Origin: Pseudomonadota bacterium
GTDB lineage: Bacteria > Pseudomonadota > Alphaproteobacteria > Rhizobiales > Xanthobacteraceae
Length of the DNA stretch: 48,299 nucleotides
Direction: 5' to 3'
Assembly (NCBI GenBank): GCA_023404705.1
Contig: JAEYAU010000002.1
Span: forward strand, 1 to 48,299
Shown here: piece by piece, positions 26,041-33,523 of the stretch
Layout of the letters: every line of letters starts with the position of its first letter
How positions within the stretch are numbered: position 1 is the stretch's first letter
The notes under the pieces: generated by a model
Seen by the model: only the letters and a program-made list of their open reading frames with translations
Database searches by the model: none
What the model was told of the DNA's origin: nothing
Translations under genes and position numbers: made by a program

Positions 26041-27096
26041 ATGTCCTTGCAGGAAGCGCAACGCGAACGCGCCGGTGCGGCGCGCGAGCCGGTGCTGGTC
26101 GATCTCGCCTTGCAGGGCGGCGGATCGCACGGCGCCTTCACGTGGGGCGTGCTCGACCGGCTGATGGACGAGCCGTGGCTGCGCATCGACGGCATCTCGG
26201 GCACGTCGGCCGGCGCGATGAACGCGGTCGTGCTGGCGGACGGCTTCGCGGCCGACGGCGCGGCCGGCGCCCAGGCGGCATTACAGGCGTTCTGGCGGCG
26301 GGTCTCGGATGCGGCGCGGTTCAGCCCGATCCGGCGCAGCCCGCTGGACATGCTGCTCGGCCGCTGGACGCTCGACACCTCGCCTTTCTATCTCGCCTTC
26401 GACCTCGCGAGCCGCGTGTTCTCGCCCTACGACATGAAGTTCGCGGGCGGCAATCCGCTCAAGCAGGTGCTCGCCGACTCGGTCGACTTCGCGCGCGTCG
26501 CGGGCGCGCCGATCCGGCTGTTCGTCACGGCGACCAATGTGCGCACCGGCCGTGGCCGCGTCTTCCGCAATGCCGAGCTCACGCCCGACGTGCTGCTCGC
26601 TTCGGCCTGCCTGCCGACCCTGTTCCGCGCGGTCGAGATCGACGGCGAGCCCTATTGGGACGGCGGCTATGCGGGCAACCCGACGATCACGCCGCTCGTG
26701 CGCGAATGCGACTCGCACGACACGATCCTGGTCGCGGTCAACCCGGTCGAGCGGCCCGGCACGCCGCGCTCCGCGCGCGACATCCTCGATCGGCTCAACG
26801 AGGTCTCGTTCAACGCCACACTGCTCAAGGAGCTGCGCATGATCGCGATGCTGCGGCAGGTGGTGGATGCCGGCAGCTCGGAAGGCCGCAACTGGGCCGA
26901 GATGCGCATTCATCTGGTCGCCAGCAAGGTGCTGGCCGGGCTCGGCGCCTCGTCGAAACTCAATGCCGAATGGGACTTCCTCTGCATGCTGCGGGACGAG
27001 GGCCGCCGCGCCGCGGAGACCTTCCTGACGACGAGCCGGGAGAACATCGGCAAGCGCTCGTCGATCGATCTCGACGTCCTGCTGCAGCAGGTGTGA
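26041..27096 (+). CDS. Patatin-like phospholipase/esterase
   Basis: A 351-residue cytoplasmic Ser-Asp dyad hydrolase. The oxyanion motif LQGGGSHGAFTWG, the nucleophile Ser56 in GTSAG and Asp207 in WDGGY are all present, so the catalytic site is intact. The start ATG at 26041 has GGAG nine bases upstream; an in-frame start at 25852 would add an Arg-rich non-conserved leader. GntP follows four bases after its stop. In rhizobia, patatin-type hydrolases occur near 3-hydroxybutyrate genes and have been considered as polyhydroxybutyrate depolymerase-like enzymes. With a GntP permease beside it, a role in hydroxybutyrate use is possible but inferred. Confidence 0.9.
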   Translation: MSLQEAQRERAGAAREPVLVDLALQGGGSHGAFTWGVLDRLMDEPWLRIDGISGTSAGAMNAVVLADGFAADGAAGAQAALQAFWRRVSDAARFSPIRRSPLDMLLGRWTLDTSPFYLAFDLASRVFSPYDMKFAGGNPLKQVLADSVDFARVAGAPIRLFVTATNVRTGRGRVFRNAELTPDVLLASACLPTLFRAVEIDGEPYWDGGYAGNPTITPLVRECDSHDTILVAVNPVERPGTPRSARDILDRLNEVSFNATLLKELRMIAMLRQVVDAGSSEGRNWAEMRIHLVASKVLAGLGASSKLNAEWDFLCMLRDEGRRAAETFLTTSRENIGKRSSIDLDVLLQQV

Positions 27097-27100
27097 CGCC

Positions 27101-28549
27101 ATGGGCCTCGTCGGAATCCTGGTCGCGCTCGGCCTTCTCATGTGGCTCTCGTTCCGCGGCTGGAGCGTGCTGCTGCTCGCGCCGGCGGTCGCCATGGTGG
27201 CGGCGCTGCTCGCGCGCGAGCCGCTGCTCGCGCATTGGACGCAGACCTTCATGGGCAGCGCCGCGCAGTTCATCGCGCAGTTCTTCCCGATCTTTCTGCT
27301 CGGCGCGCTGTTCGGCAAGCTGATGGACGACAGCGGATCGGTGCACGCCATCGCGCAGTTCATGAGCCGCAGGCTCGGCAAGGGCCGCGCGATCCTCGCG
27401 GTCGTGCTCGCGGGCGCGCTCGTCACCTATGGCGGGGTGAGCCTGTTCGTCGCCTTCTTCGTGCTGGCGCCGATGGCGCGCGAGCTGTTCCGCGCCGCGG
27501 ATATCCCGCAGCGGCTGATGCCCGCCGCGATCGCGCTCGGCACCTCGACCTTCACGATGACCGCCCTGCCCGGCACGCCCGCGATCCAGAACACGATCCC
27601 GATGCCGTTCTTCGGCACGACGCCGTTCGCGGCGCCCGGACTTGGCATCATCGCGGCCGCGATCATGCTCGCGTTCGGGCTGTGGTGGCTCGCGCGCGCC
27701 GAGGCGAGCGCGCGCAAGCGCGGCGAGGGCTATGGGGCGGAGCCGAACGCCACGGCGATCGCGGAGGATCAATTCATTCGCGAACGCGCCACGTCGTCGC
27801 ACGAGTTCGACACCGCCGAGATCGCGCATGGCAAGCGCAGCGCCGTGTCGCCGCCGATCGCCACGGCTTTCATTCCGCTGGTCGTGGTCGTTGCCGTGAA
27901 CCTCGCGATGTCGCTGCTCATCCTGCCGCGGCTCGACTTCGCGTTTCTCGGCGAGGCGCGCTGGGGCGGGACATCGCTCGCGGGCGTCGCCGGCGTGTGG
28001 TCGGTCGCGGTCGCGCTCGCGGCGGCCACGGCGGTGCTCATCGCGCTCAACCGCGCGCGGCTGTCCGATCTGCGCGCCAGCATGGATGCGGGCGCCAATG
28101 CCGCGGTGCTCCCGATCTTCAGCGTCGCGAGCCTCGTCGGCTTCGGCGCCGTGGTCGCGGCGCTGCCGGCCTTTGCCCTGGTGCGCGACTGGGTGCTGTC
28201 GATCTCGGGCGGTCCGCTCGTCTCGCTCGCGATCGCGACCAATGTGCTCGCCGCCTTGACGGGCTCGGCATCGGGCGGATTGACGATCGCGCTCGATGCG
28301 CTCGGCGATACCTTCCTGCAGATCGGCCGCACGGCCGGCATCGACCCGGCGCTCATGCACCGCGTCGCGGTGATCGGCTGCGGCACCCTCGACAGCCTGC
28401 CGCACAACGGCGCCGTGGTGACGCTGCTCGCCGTCTGCGGCGCGACCCACCGCGCGAGCTACTTCGACATGCTGATGTCCTGCATCGTCGGGCCGATCAT
28501 CGCCCTCGCCTTGGTCATCGCTCTGGGTTCGATGTTCGGCTCGTTTTGA
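27101..28549 (+). CDS. GntP family permease
   Basis: A 482-residue inner-membrane transporter with about twelve hydrophobic segments, of the gluconate:H+ symporter family. Diagnostic stretches: FFPIFLLGALFGKLMDDSGS, VTYGGVSLFVAFFVLAPMA, LGTSTFTMTALPGTPAIQN, and the C-terminal LTGSASGGLTIALDAL and CGTLDSLPHNGAVVTLL. Substrate is more likely a small hydroxy acid such as 3-hydroxybutyrate or gluconate; the sequence does not decide. It is coupled to the patatin gene (four-base gap) and ends seven bases before the converging secreted-protein gene. Confidence 0.9.
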   Translation: MGLVGILVALGLLMWLSFRGWSVLLLAPAVAMVAALLAREPLLAHWTQTFMGSAAQFIAQFFPIFLLGALFGKLMDDSGSVHAIAQFMSRRLGKGRAILAVVLAGALVTYGGVSLFVAFFVLAPMARELFRAADIPQRLMPAAIALGTSTFTMTALPGTPAIQNTIPMPFFGTTPFAAPGLGIIAAAIMLAFGLWWLARAEASARKRGEGYGAEPNATAIAEDQFIRERATSSHEFDTAEIAHGKRSAVSPPIATAFIPLVVVVAVNLAMSLLILPRLDFAFLGEARWGGTSLAGVAGVWSVAVALAAATAVLIALNRARLSDLRASMDAGANAAVLPIFSVASLVGFGAVVAALPAFALVRDWVLSISGGPLVSLAIATNVLAALTGSASGGLTIALDALGDTFLQIGRTAGIDPALMHRVAVIGCGTLDSLPHNGAVVTLLAVCGATHRASYFDMLMSCIVGPIIALALVIALGSMFGSF

Positions 28550-28556
28550 TCGACCT

Positions 28557-28958
28557 CTACTTCCCGATCTTCAGCCACTCCTCCCGCGGCTGCAGCCTGT
28601 CGGCGGCGGTCCAGCCGCGGTACTGAGTCTGGGTGATCGAGCGGTCCAACAGCGCGCGGCGGCGTTCCGAGCGGAGCATGAAGACGACCCTGGCCATGCC
28701 GTTCTCGTCGCCGAGGCGGCGGATGAAGGGCGGCATGATGTCCTCCTGGTCCTTGTCCTCGACGTGGATGCAGACCTCGGCGAGCTCCCGGCGCAGCGCG
28801 CGGGTCGCACCCTCGGCCTTGGCGCGCCCGACCGCCACCTCGTAGGTCTGCGGGCTATCGCACACCCAGGCGCTGCCGCGGAACATGTAGAGGTCCTCGG
28901 CCTGCGCGCGCGGCGCGAGCGCGAGCAGGAGCGCGACGGCGAGCAGGGACACGCGCAT
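28557..28958 (-). CDS. Small secreted hypothetical protein in the PQQ-dehydrogenase operon
   Basis: A 133-residue protein with a signal peptide (MRVSLLAVALLLALAPRAQA, cleavage before ED). The mature part has two Cys (WVCDSPQ, EVCIHVED) likely forming a periplasmic disulfide, and a charged C-terminus. No family recognised. The ATG at 28958 overlaps the cytochrome gene's TGA (ATGA), indicating translational coupling; an in-frame ATG four codons upstream is possible. Its place as third gene after a PQQ dehydrogenase and a cytochrome c suggests a role in that periplasmic system, by context only. Confidence 0.7.
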   Translation of the reverse strand: MRVSLLAVALLLALAPRAQAEDLYMFRGSAWVCDSPQTYEVAVGRAKAEGATRALRRELAEVCIHVEDKDQEDIMPPFIRRLGDENGMARVVFMLRSERRRALLDRSITQTQYRGWTAADRLQPREEWLKIGK

Positions 28959-29407
28959 CAGTCGCTCCATTTGGCGCCGGGCTGCGCCAAAGTCTCGAGA
29001 TAGGCGCCGATCTCGTTGATCTGGTCGGCATTGAGCACCGCGCCCCAGGGCGGCATGCGCTTCTCGGGGCGGCCGGCCGCGACGATGTTCACGAATTCGC
29101 TGTAGCCGCGCCAGTAGCGGCGCAGATCCGCGCCGACGCGGCCCCAGCGCGGCGAATTGCCGTCGCCATTGGTGCCGTGACACTGCAGGCAGAACTTGTT
29201 GTAGAGCTTCTCGCCCGACGCGATGGCGTCCGGCGATTTCGACAGCGGATTGGACGCGCCGCCGTGCGCCGGCTGCGCGGGCTCCTGGCGTGGCGCGGCG
29301 CCCTGGGGATGCCGAACGCCGCTCTGCGCGGCACCCTCTTCAGCTAGAGCAAGATACGCGAGCGCAACGATCACCAGCGCCGCGGCGAAGCGGACAATCC
29401 GTTTCAA
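28958..29407 (-). CDS. Periplasmic c-type cytochrome, electron acceptor of the adjacent PQQ dehydrogenase
   Basis: A 149-residue single-heme cytochrome c with a signal peptide (residues about 1-28), a Pro/Ala/Gln-rich linker, one heme site CLQCH in YNKFCLQCHGTNGDG and a distal Met in EKRMPPWGAVLN. It follows the PQQ dehydrogenase by 60 bases on the same strand, the usual arrangement for the dedicated electron acceptor of a quinoprotein. The start appears to be TTG at 29407, preceded by GGGAGG about five bases upstream; no ATG or GTG fits the signal peptide. Confidence 0.9.
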   Translation of the reverse strand: MKRIVRFAAALVIVALAYLALAEEGAAQSGVRHPQGAAPRQEPAQPAHGGASNPLSKSPDAIASGEKLYNKFCLQCHGTNGDGNSPRWGRVGADLRRYWRGYSEFVNIVAAGRPEKRMPPWGAVLNADQINEIGAYLETLAQPGAKWSD

Positions 29408-29467
29408 GCGAGCCTCCCGAAGCTGAAAGAGAGGCGGGAGGCATGTCCTCCCGCCCCCGCTGACCTC

Positions 29468-31243
29468 TCAGTCGACCGCGAAGGTCGCCACCAGGCGGCC
29501 TTCCTTGTAGCCCTTCAGCTTGTCCTTGAAGTAGCCCTCGGCGAGCGCGCGGCCCACATAGCTGCCGTGGCCGCTCACCACCGAGATGTACTGCTTGCCG
29601 TTCACCGCATAGGAGATGATGCCGCCGTTGGAGCCGGAGCCGAGATTGAACTCCCAGAGCACGTCGCCATTGGTGGCATCGAGGGCCTGCACATTGCCCT
29701 CGTAGTTCGCGATGAACAGGAGGCCGCTCGCCGTGCTCAGGAGCGCGGAGTGCGGGATGATGTCGTAGCGCTTCTCCCACTTGAGCGTGCCGGTGACGGG
29801 ATCGCGCGCGGTGAGCCGTCCGTGCGCCTTGTCGCCGGGCGGATCGGCGCCGTTCCAGTCGGCCGCGAAGAAGGTCTGCGCGAACGGCTCAATGGTGCGC
29901 TCCTCGGCGCCCAGCAGGACCTTGCCGCCGGTCTTCGGCTTGATCGTCAGGTCCATGCACCACTCGTTGGCGATGCGATAGAACAGCCGCGTCTCCGGAT
30001 TGTAGGAGCCGGCGTTCCAGGAATGGCCGCCGTCGATCGCCGGACACACGAGCGTCTTCTCGCCGGCCTTCGGCCACAGGCGCTTCTCCCATTCGCCGCT
30101 CGCGAGATTGAAGCCGCTCGTCCAGTTGAAGTTCTTCATGTCCGGATAGACCGCGACCGGCTTGCCAGTCTTGGTGTCGTGGACATGATTGAAGCCGTTC
30201 TTGCCGGGATGCAGCACGAGCTGGCGCCCGCCCTCTTCGGGCAGGATCACGTATTCGCCGACCGCGGCGTCATAGTCGTAGTTGTCGGCGGGCGCTTCCT
30301 GGAAGTGCCAGTTCACCTTGCCGGTGGCGAGATCGAGCGCGACCGTCGAGGAGGTGTAGAGATTGTCGCCGGAGCGATGGCCGTCGGCGCTGGTGTCGCG
30401 GCACTTGTCGCCGCAATAGTCGTAATCGGGATTGGGATTGCCGGTCCCGAGCAGGATCTGGTTGTTGGCGTAGTCGACCGTGCCGGGCTGCCAGCTGCCG
30501 CCGCCGCCGAACTTCCAGGACTCGCCCTTCCAGGTGGCGAGCGCCTTCGGATCATCGCGGCCCGTGGTGTTGAAGACCCAACGGATCGAGCCGTCCTTGG
30601 GATTGATGCCCCAGACGCGCCCTTCCACCGGATACTCGCCGGCGTTCTGGCCGATCACGAGCAGATCGGAGCTCACGAAGGTGCCCGCGCCCGAGAAGCC
30701 GGCCGTGTCCTTCGCGGAGTTGACGAGCTGGCGCTCCCAGACGGGCTTGCCGCTGTTCTCGTCGACTGCGATGAGACGGCCGTCGGCGGTGCCGACATAG
30801 AGCCGGCCGTCACCGATCGCGATACCGCGCGTATGGGCGAAGAAGGAGCGCGACGTGATCGCTGGATCGAGCTCGGGCTCGAAGGCCCAGACGCGCTTGC
30901 CGGTGGCGGCGTCGAGCTTGTGGATCGTGGAGGGGTTCACCGGGATATACATCGCGCCGTCGATGACGAGCGGCGTGCCGTGCATGCCCTGGTATTCGCC
31001 GCCGGGCTGGAAGAGCCAGACCGGCCGCAGGTTCTTCACATTCTGGCGCGTGATCTGCGCGAGCGGGCTGTAACGCCACGCCCCGTCCACGGTGCGGTGA
31101 TAGGCGCACCAGTTCTCGGCCTTGCAGTTGCGGATCTCGGCGGCCGTGGACCCGGCGGCGGCCGCCGTCGCGGTCAAGGCGGTCATGGCGGCAGCAAGTG
31201 CGAGAGCGCTGCCATAGGCAAACAGGTAAGAAGGATTACGCAT
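29468..31243 (-). CDS. PQQ-dependent alcohol dehydrogenase with lanthanide-type DYD motif
   Basis: A 591-residue periplasmic quinoprotein with a signal peptide (about 1-33) and an eight-bladed propeller marked by repeated W-motifs (LDAATGKRVWAFEPE, VDENSGKPVWERQL, LDATNGDVLWEFNLG). Metal/PQQ-site residues by comparison with methanol dehydrogenases: E203 (GEYPVEG), N269 (GTGNPNP), catalytic D323 and a second D325 in NYDYDAAV. The extra Asp (DYD) is the feature that marks lanthanide-dependent XoxF/ExaF/PedH enzymes. The vicinal Cys-Cys pair next to PQQ is missing (S133-F134-F135 at that place). ATG at 31243 has GGGAGGA upstream. It oxidises a primary alcohol or aldehyde; the adjacent cytochrome c takes the electrons. 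Confidence 0.9.
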   Translation of the reverse strand: MRNPSYLFAYGSALALAAAMTALTATAAAAGSTAAEIRNCKAENWCAYHRTVDGAWRYSPLAQITRQNVKNLRPVWLFQPGGEYQGMHGTPLVIDGAMYIPVNPSTIHKLDAATGKRVWAFEPELDPAITSRSFFAHTRGIAIGDGRLYVGTADGRLIAVDENSGKPVWERQLVNSAKDTAGFSGAGTFVSSDLLVIGQNAGEYPVEGRVWGINPKDGSIRWVFNTTGRDDPKALATWKGESWKFGGGGSWQPGTVDYANNQILLGTGNPNPDYDYCGDKCRDTSADGHRSGDNLYTSSTVALDLATGKVNWHFQEAPADNYDYDAAVGEYVILPEEGGRQLVLHPGKNGFNHVHDTKTGKPVAVYPDMKNFNWTSGFNLASGEWEKRLWPKAGEKTLVCPAIDGGHSWNAGSYNPETRLFYRIANEWCMDLTIKPKTGGKVLLGAEERTIEPFAQTFFAADWNGADPPGDKAHGRLTARDPVTGTLKWEKRYDIIPHSALLSTASGLLFIANYEGNVQALDATNGDVLWEFNLGSGSNGGIISYAVNGKQYISVVSGHGSYVGRALAEGYFKDKLKGYKEGRLVATFAVD

Positions 31244-31610
31244 CAGCCAGTCCTCCCTGTTGTGAAGCTTCAACCTCCCTGGGCTCGTCGTCCCGCCTCG
31301 GCAGCCGGATCGCGTTGCGATCGGGCCTGAGAGGCGGGCTGGCGACGTAAGATTGCGTGATTGGCGCTTAGCATCGCGCCGTTGAACCGGCTTGGCAATC
31401 CGGAAACGTCATGCGCCGCGAGCATGCGTGGTCAGCCGCGGCGAGACGATCGCGCCGATGCGTCCGTCTGTGCCTTGCCGGCTGGCGCGCCCGGGGTATG
31501 CTTCCGCGCAAAGAAACCTCAAGCGTCACGCCTCGGCGCACCGACGCGCCGTTTTGACGACAAATGTCGACGTCACTCCGCATCGTCTTCGCGCAACGAA
31601 GGAGCCTGTC
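31244..31610. other. Divergent intergenic region, PQQ dehydrogenase/aquaporin
   Basis: A 367-base gap between divergent genes. It must contain both promoters, but I cannot place a convincing -35/-10 pair. TTTTGACGACAAATGTCGAC around 31552 contains a short GTCGACATTTGTCGTC-like inverted repeat that could be an operator. Open frames across the region look like GC-rich noise, not proteins. The only firm site is the aquaporin Shine-Dalgarno AAGGAG just before 31611. Confidence 0.4.
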
Positions 31611-32345
31611 ATGGACATCCGCAAGTGCACGGCCGAGGCGATCGGCACGTTCTGGCTCACCTTCGGCGGCTGCGGCAGCGCCGTGATTGCGGCGGCGTTT
31701 CCGCAGGTGGGTATCGGATTGCTCGGCGTGTCGCTCGCCTTCGGGCTGACGGTGCTCACGATGGCCTATGCGATCGGGCACGTGTCGGGCTGCCATCTCA
31801 ATCCGGCCGTCACGGCTGGCCTCTGGGCGGGCGGGCGCTTTCCCGCGAAGGATGTCGGGCCCTATATCGCGGCGCAGGTGATCGGCGCCGTGCTCGGCGC
31901 ATTTGTGCTCTATCTGATCGCGAGCGGCGCGCCGGGGTTCGACCTCGCCAAAGGCTTCGCGGCAAACGGTTTCGGCGAGCACTCGCCGGGCAAGTACAGC
32001 ATGACCGCGGGTTTCGTCGCCGAGGTCGTGCTGACCATGGGCTTCCTGTTCGTGATCATGGGTGCGACCCACGGCAAGGCGCCGGTCGGCTTTGCGCCGA
32101 TCGCGATCGGCCTCTGCCTGACGCTGATCCATCTGGTGAGCATTCCGGTGACCAATACCAGCGTGAATCCGGCGCGCAGCACCGGGCCGGCGCTGTTCGT
32201 CGGCGGCTGGGCGCTGGCGCAGCTCTGGCTGTTCTGGGTCGCGCCGCTGATCGGCGGCATTCTCGGGGGCATGCTCTATCGCTGGCTGAGCGAGGAGCCG
32301 CGGGCGCAAGTCACCGGCATTGCGCCGGCCGCACCGGCCGAGTGA
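31611..32345 (+). CDS. aqpZ: Aquaporin Z
   Basis: A 244-residue six-helix water channel. Both half-helix motifs are present: HLNPAVT (NPA at 64-66) and NTSVNPARST, the latter with the conserved Arg of the selectivity filter. The N-terminus KCTAEAIGTFWLTFGGCGSA and the FGLTVLTMAYAIGHVSG segment match AqpZ rather than glycerol facilitators, which have longer loops and an Asp after the second NPA-Arg. ATG at 31611 with AAGGAG about eight bases upstream. Confidence 0.95.
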   Translation: MDIRKCTAEAIGTFWLTFGGCGSAVIAAAFPQVGIGLLGVSLAFGLTVLTMAYAIGHVSGCHLNPAVTAGLWAGGRFPAKDVGPYIAAQVIGAVLGAFVLYLIASGAPGFDLAKGFAANGFGEHSPGKYSMTAGFVAEVVLTMGFLFVIMGATHGKAPVGFAPIAIGLCLTLIHLVSIPVTNTSVNPARSTGPALFVGGWALAQLWLFWVAPLIGGILGGMLYRWLSEEPRAQVTGIAPAAPAE

Positions 32346-32437
32346 GGCGCGCTCGCTTCGGTCAAAAGCGATGCGAAAGCCGCCGAGCCGACGTCACGGG
32401 CGACATGCTGCCGCGCCCCTGAGTTCCGTGGCGGCCC

Positions 32438-32462
32438 GGAACGCTCGGGCCCGCTGTTGGTT
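32438..32462 (+). promoter_or_regulatory. Possible EcfG (general stress) sigma-factor promoter upstream of the DUF808 gene
   Basis: GGAAC at 32438-32442 is followed after 16 bases by GGTT (32459-32462), close to the alphaproteobacterial EcfG consensus GGAAC-N16/17-CGTT, with a G in place of the first C of the -10. It lies 47 bases before the DUF808 start, a suitable distance. GGAAC also pairs with an upstream GTTCC as a short inverted repeat (GTTCCG/CGGAAC), which weakens the promoter reading. Confidence 0.35.
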
Positions 32463-32508
32463 GGAAGCTGATACGTGAGCAGCATCCGACCACAGGAAAG
32501 AATGCTTC

Positions 32509-33516
32509 GTGAGCATTGGCCTCCTCGCCCTCCTCGACGACGTCGCGGCCCTCTCGAAGGTGGCGGCGGCTTCGCTCGACGACATCGCGGGCCAGGCCGC
32601 CAAGGCGGGCATGAAGGCGGCGGGAGTGGTCATCGACGATGCGGCCGTCACGCCGCGCTACGTGATCGGGTTCTCGGCGGCGCGCGAGCTTCCGATCGTG
32701 CGGCGGATCGCGATCGGCTCGCTGCGCAACAAGCTGCTGATCCTGCTGCCGGTCGCGCTGGGGCTGAGCTACTTCCTGCCGCGCGCGATTACGCCGCTGC
32801 TGATGCTGGGCGGAGCCTATCTCTGCTACGAAGGCGTCGAGAAGGTCTTCCACGCGCTGGCGCCGCATAAGGCACAGGCGCACGAGACGCAGCTCGATCC
32901 GGTGGCGCTCGATCCGCAAACCCTCGAGGACGAGAAGGTCGCGAGCGCCATCAAGACAGACTTCATCCTCTCGGCCGAGATCATGGCGATCGCAATCGCG
33001 GCGATCCCGCCCGGCCGGCCGATCAGCCAGACGATCGTGCTCGCGCTCGTCGCGGTCGGCATCACGGCCGTGGTCTATGGCGCGGTCGCACTGATCGTGA
33101 AGGCCGACGACGCGGGCGTGGCGCTGGCGCGGCGCGAGGGGGACACCGCAGGGGCGAGGTTCAGTCGCGCGCTCGGGCGCGCGCTGGTGCGCGGCATGCC
33201 GCATCTCCTGACGTTGCTGAGCATCGTCGGCACCGCGGCCATGATCTGGGTCGGCGGCGGCATTCTGGTGCACGGCCTCGAGACGTACGGCTTCAACGAC
33301 ATCGGGGCCGCCATTCACACGCTTGCAGAGCTCGCCGGCCACGCCGTTCCGGCGCTCGCGGGGCCCGTGGAATGGCTGGTGACGGCCACAGGATCGGGGC
33401 TCGTCGGACTGATCATCGGAGCCGTTCTGATTCCGCTCGTCGGCTTTGCGCTCGCGCCGGCCTGGCGCCTGCTGAGACGCGCGCTCAGGCGCGCGCCGGC
33501 GGCTCCGGCGGAGTGA
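32509..33516 (+). CDS. DUF808 (YedI-like) inner-membrane protein
   Basis: A 335-residue protein of the DUF808/YedI family, recognised from the start MSIGLLALLDDVAALSKVAA and the segments KAAGVVIDDAAVTPRYV and GFSAARELPIVRRIAIGSLRNK. About six to eight hydrophobic helices follow, with a central charged loop (about 120-145). Function of the family is unknown. It begins with GTG. The C-terminus ends in a short Ala/Pro tail, like the aquaporin upstream. Its stop is seven bases before the converging aldehyde dehydrogenase stop, leaving no room for a separate terminator. Confidence 0.88.
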   Translation: MSIGLLALLDDVAALSKVAAASLDDIAGQAAKAGMKAAGVVIDDAAVTPRYVIGFSAARELPIVRRIAIGSLRNKLLILLPVALGLSYFLPRAITPLLMLGGAYLCYEGVEKVFHALAPHKAQAHETQLDPVALDPQTLEDEKVASAIKTDFILSAEIMAIAIAAIPPGRPISQTIVLALVAVGITAVVYGAVALIVKADDAGVALARREGDTAGARFSRALGRALVRGMPHLLTLLSIVGTAAMIWVGGGILVHGLETYGFNDIGAAIHTLAELAGHAVPALAGPVEWLVTATGSGLVGLIIGAVLIPLVGFALAPAWRLLRRALRRAPAAPAE

Positions 33517-33523
33517 GCCGCGC

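Noticed and set aside
31282..31610. Longer aquaporin reading frame starting near 31392
   Set aside because: The extra residues are low-quality; AqpZ N-termini begin at the ATG at 31611, which has AAGGAG upstream.
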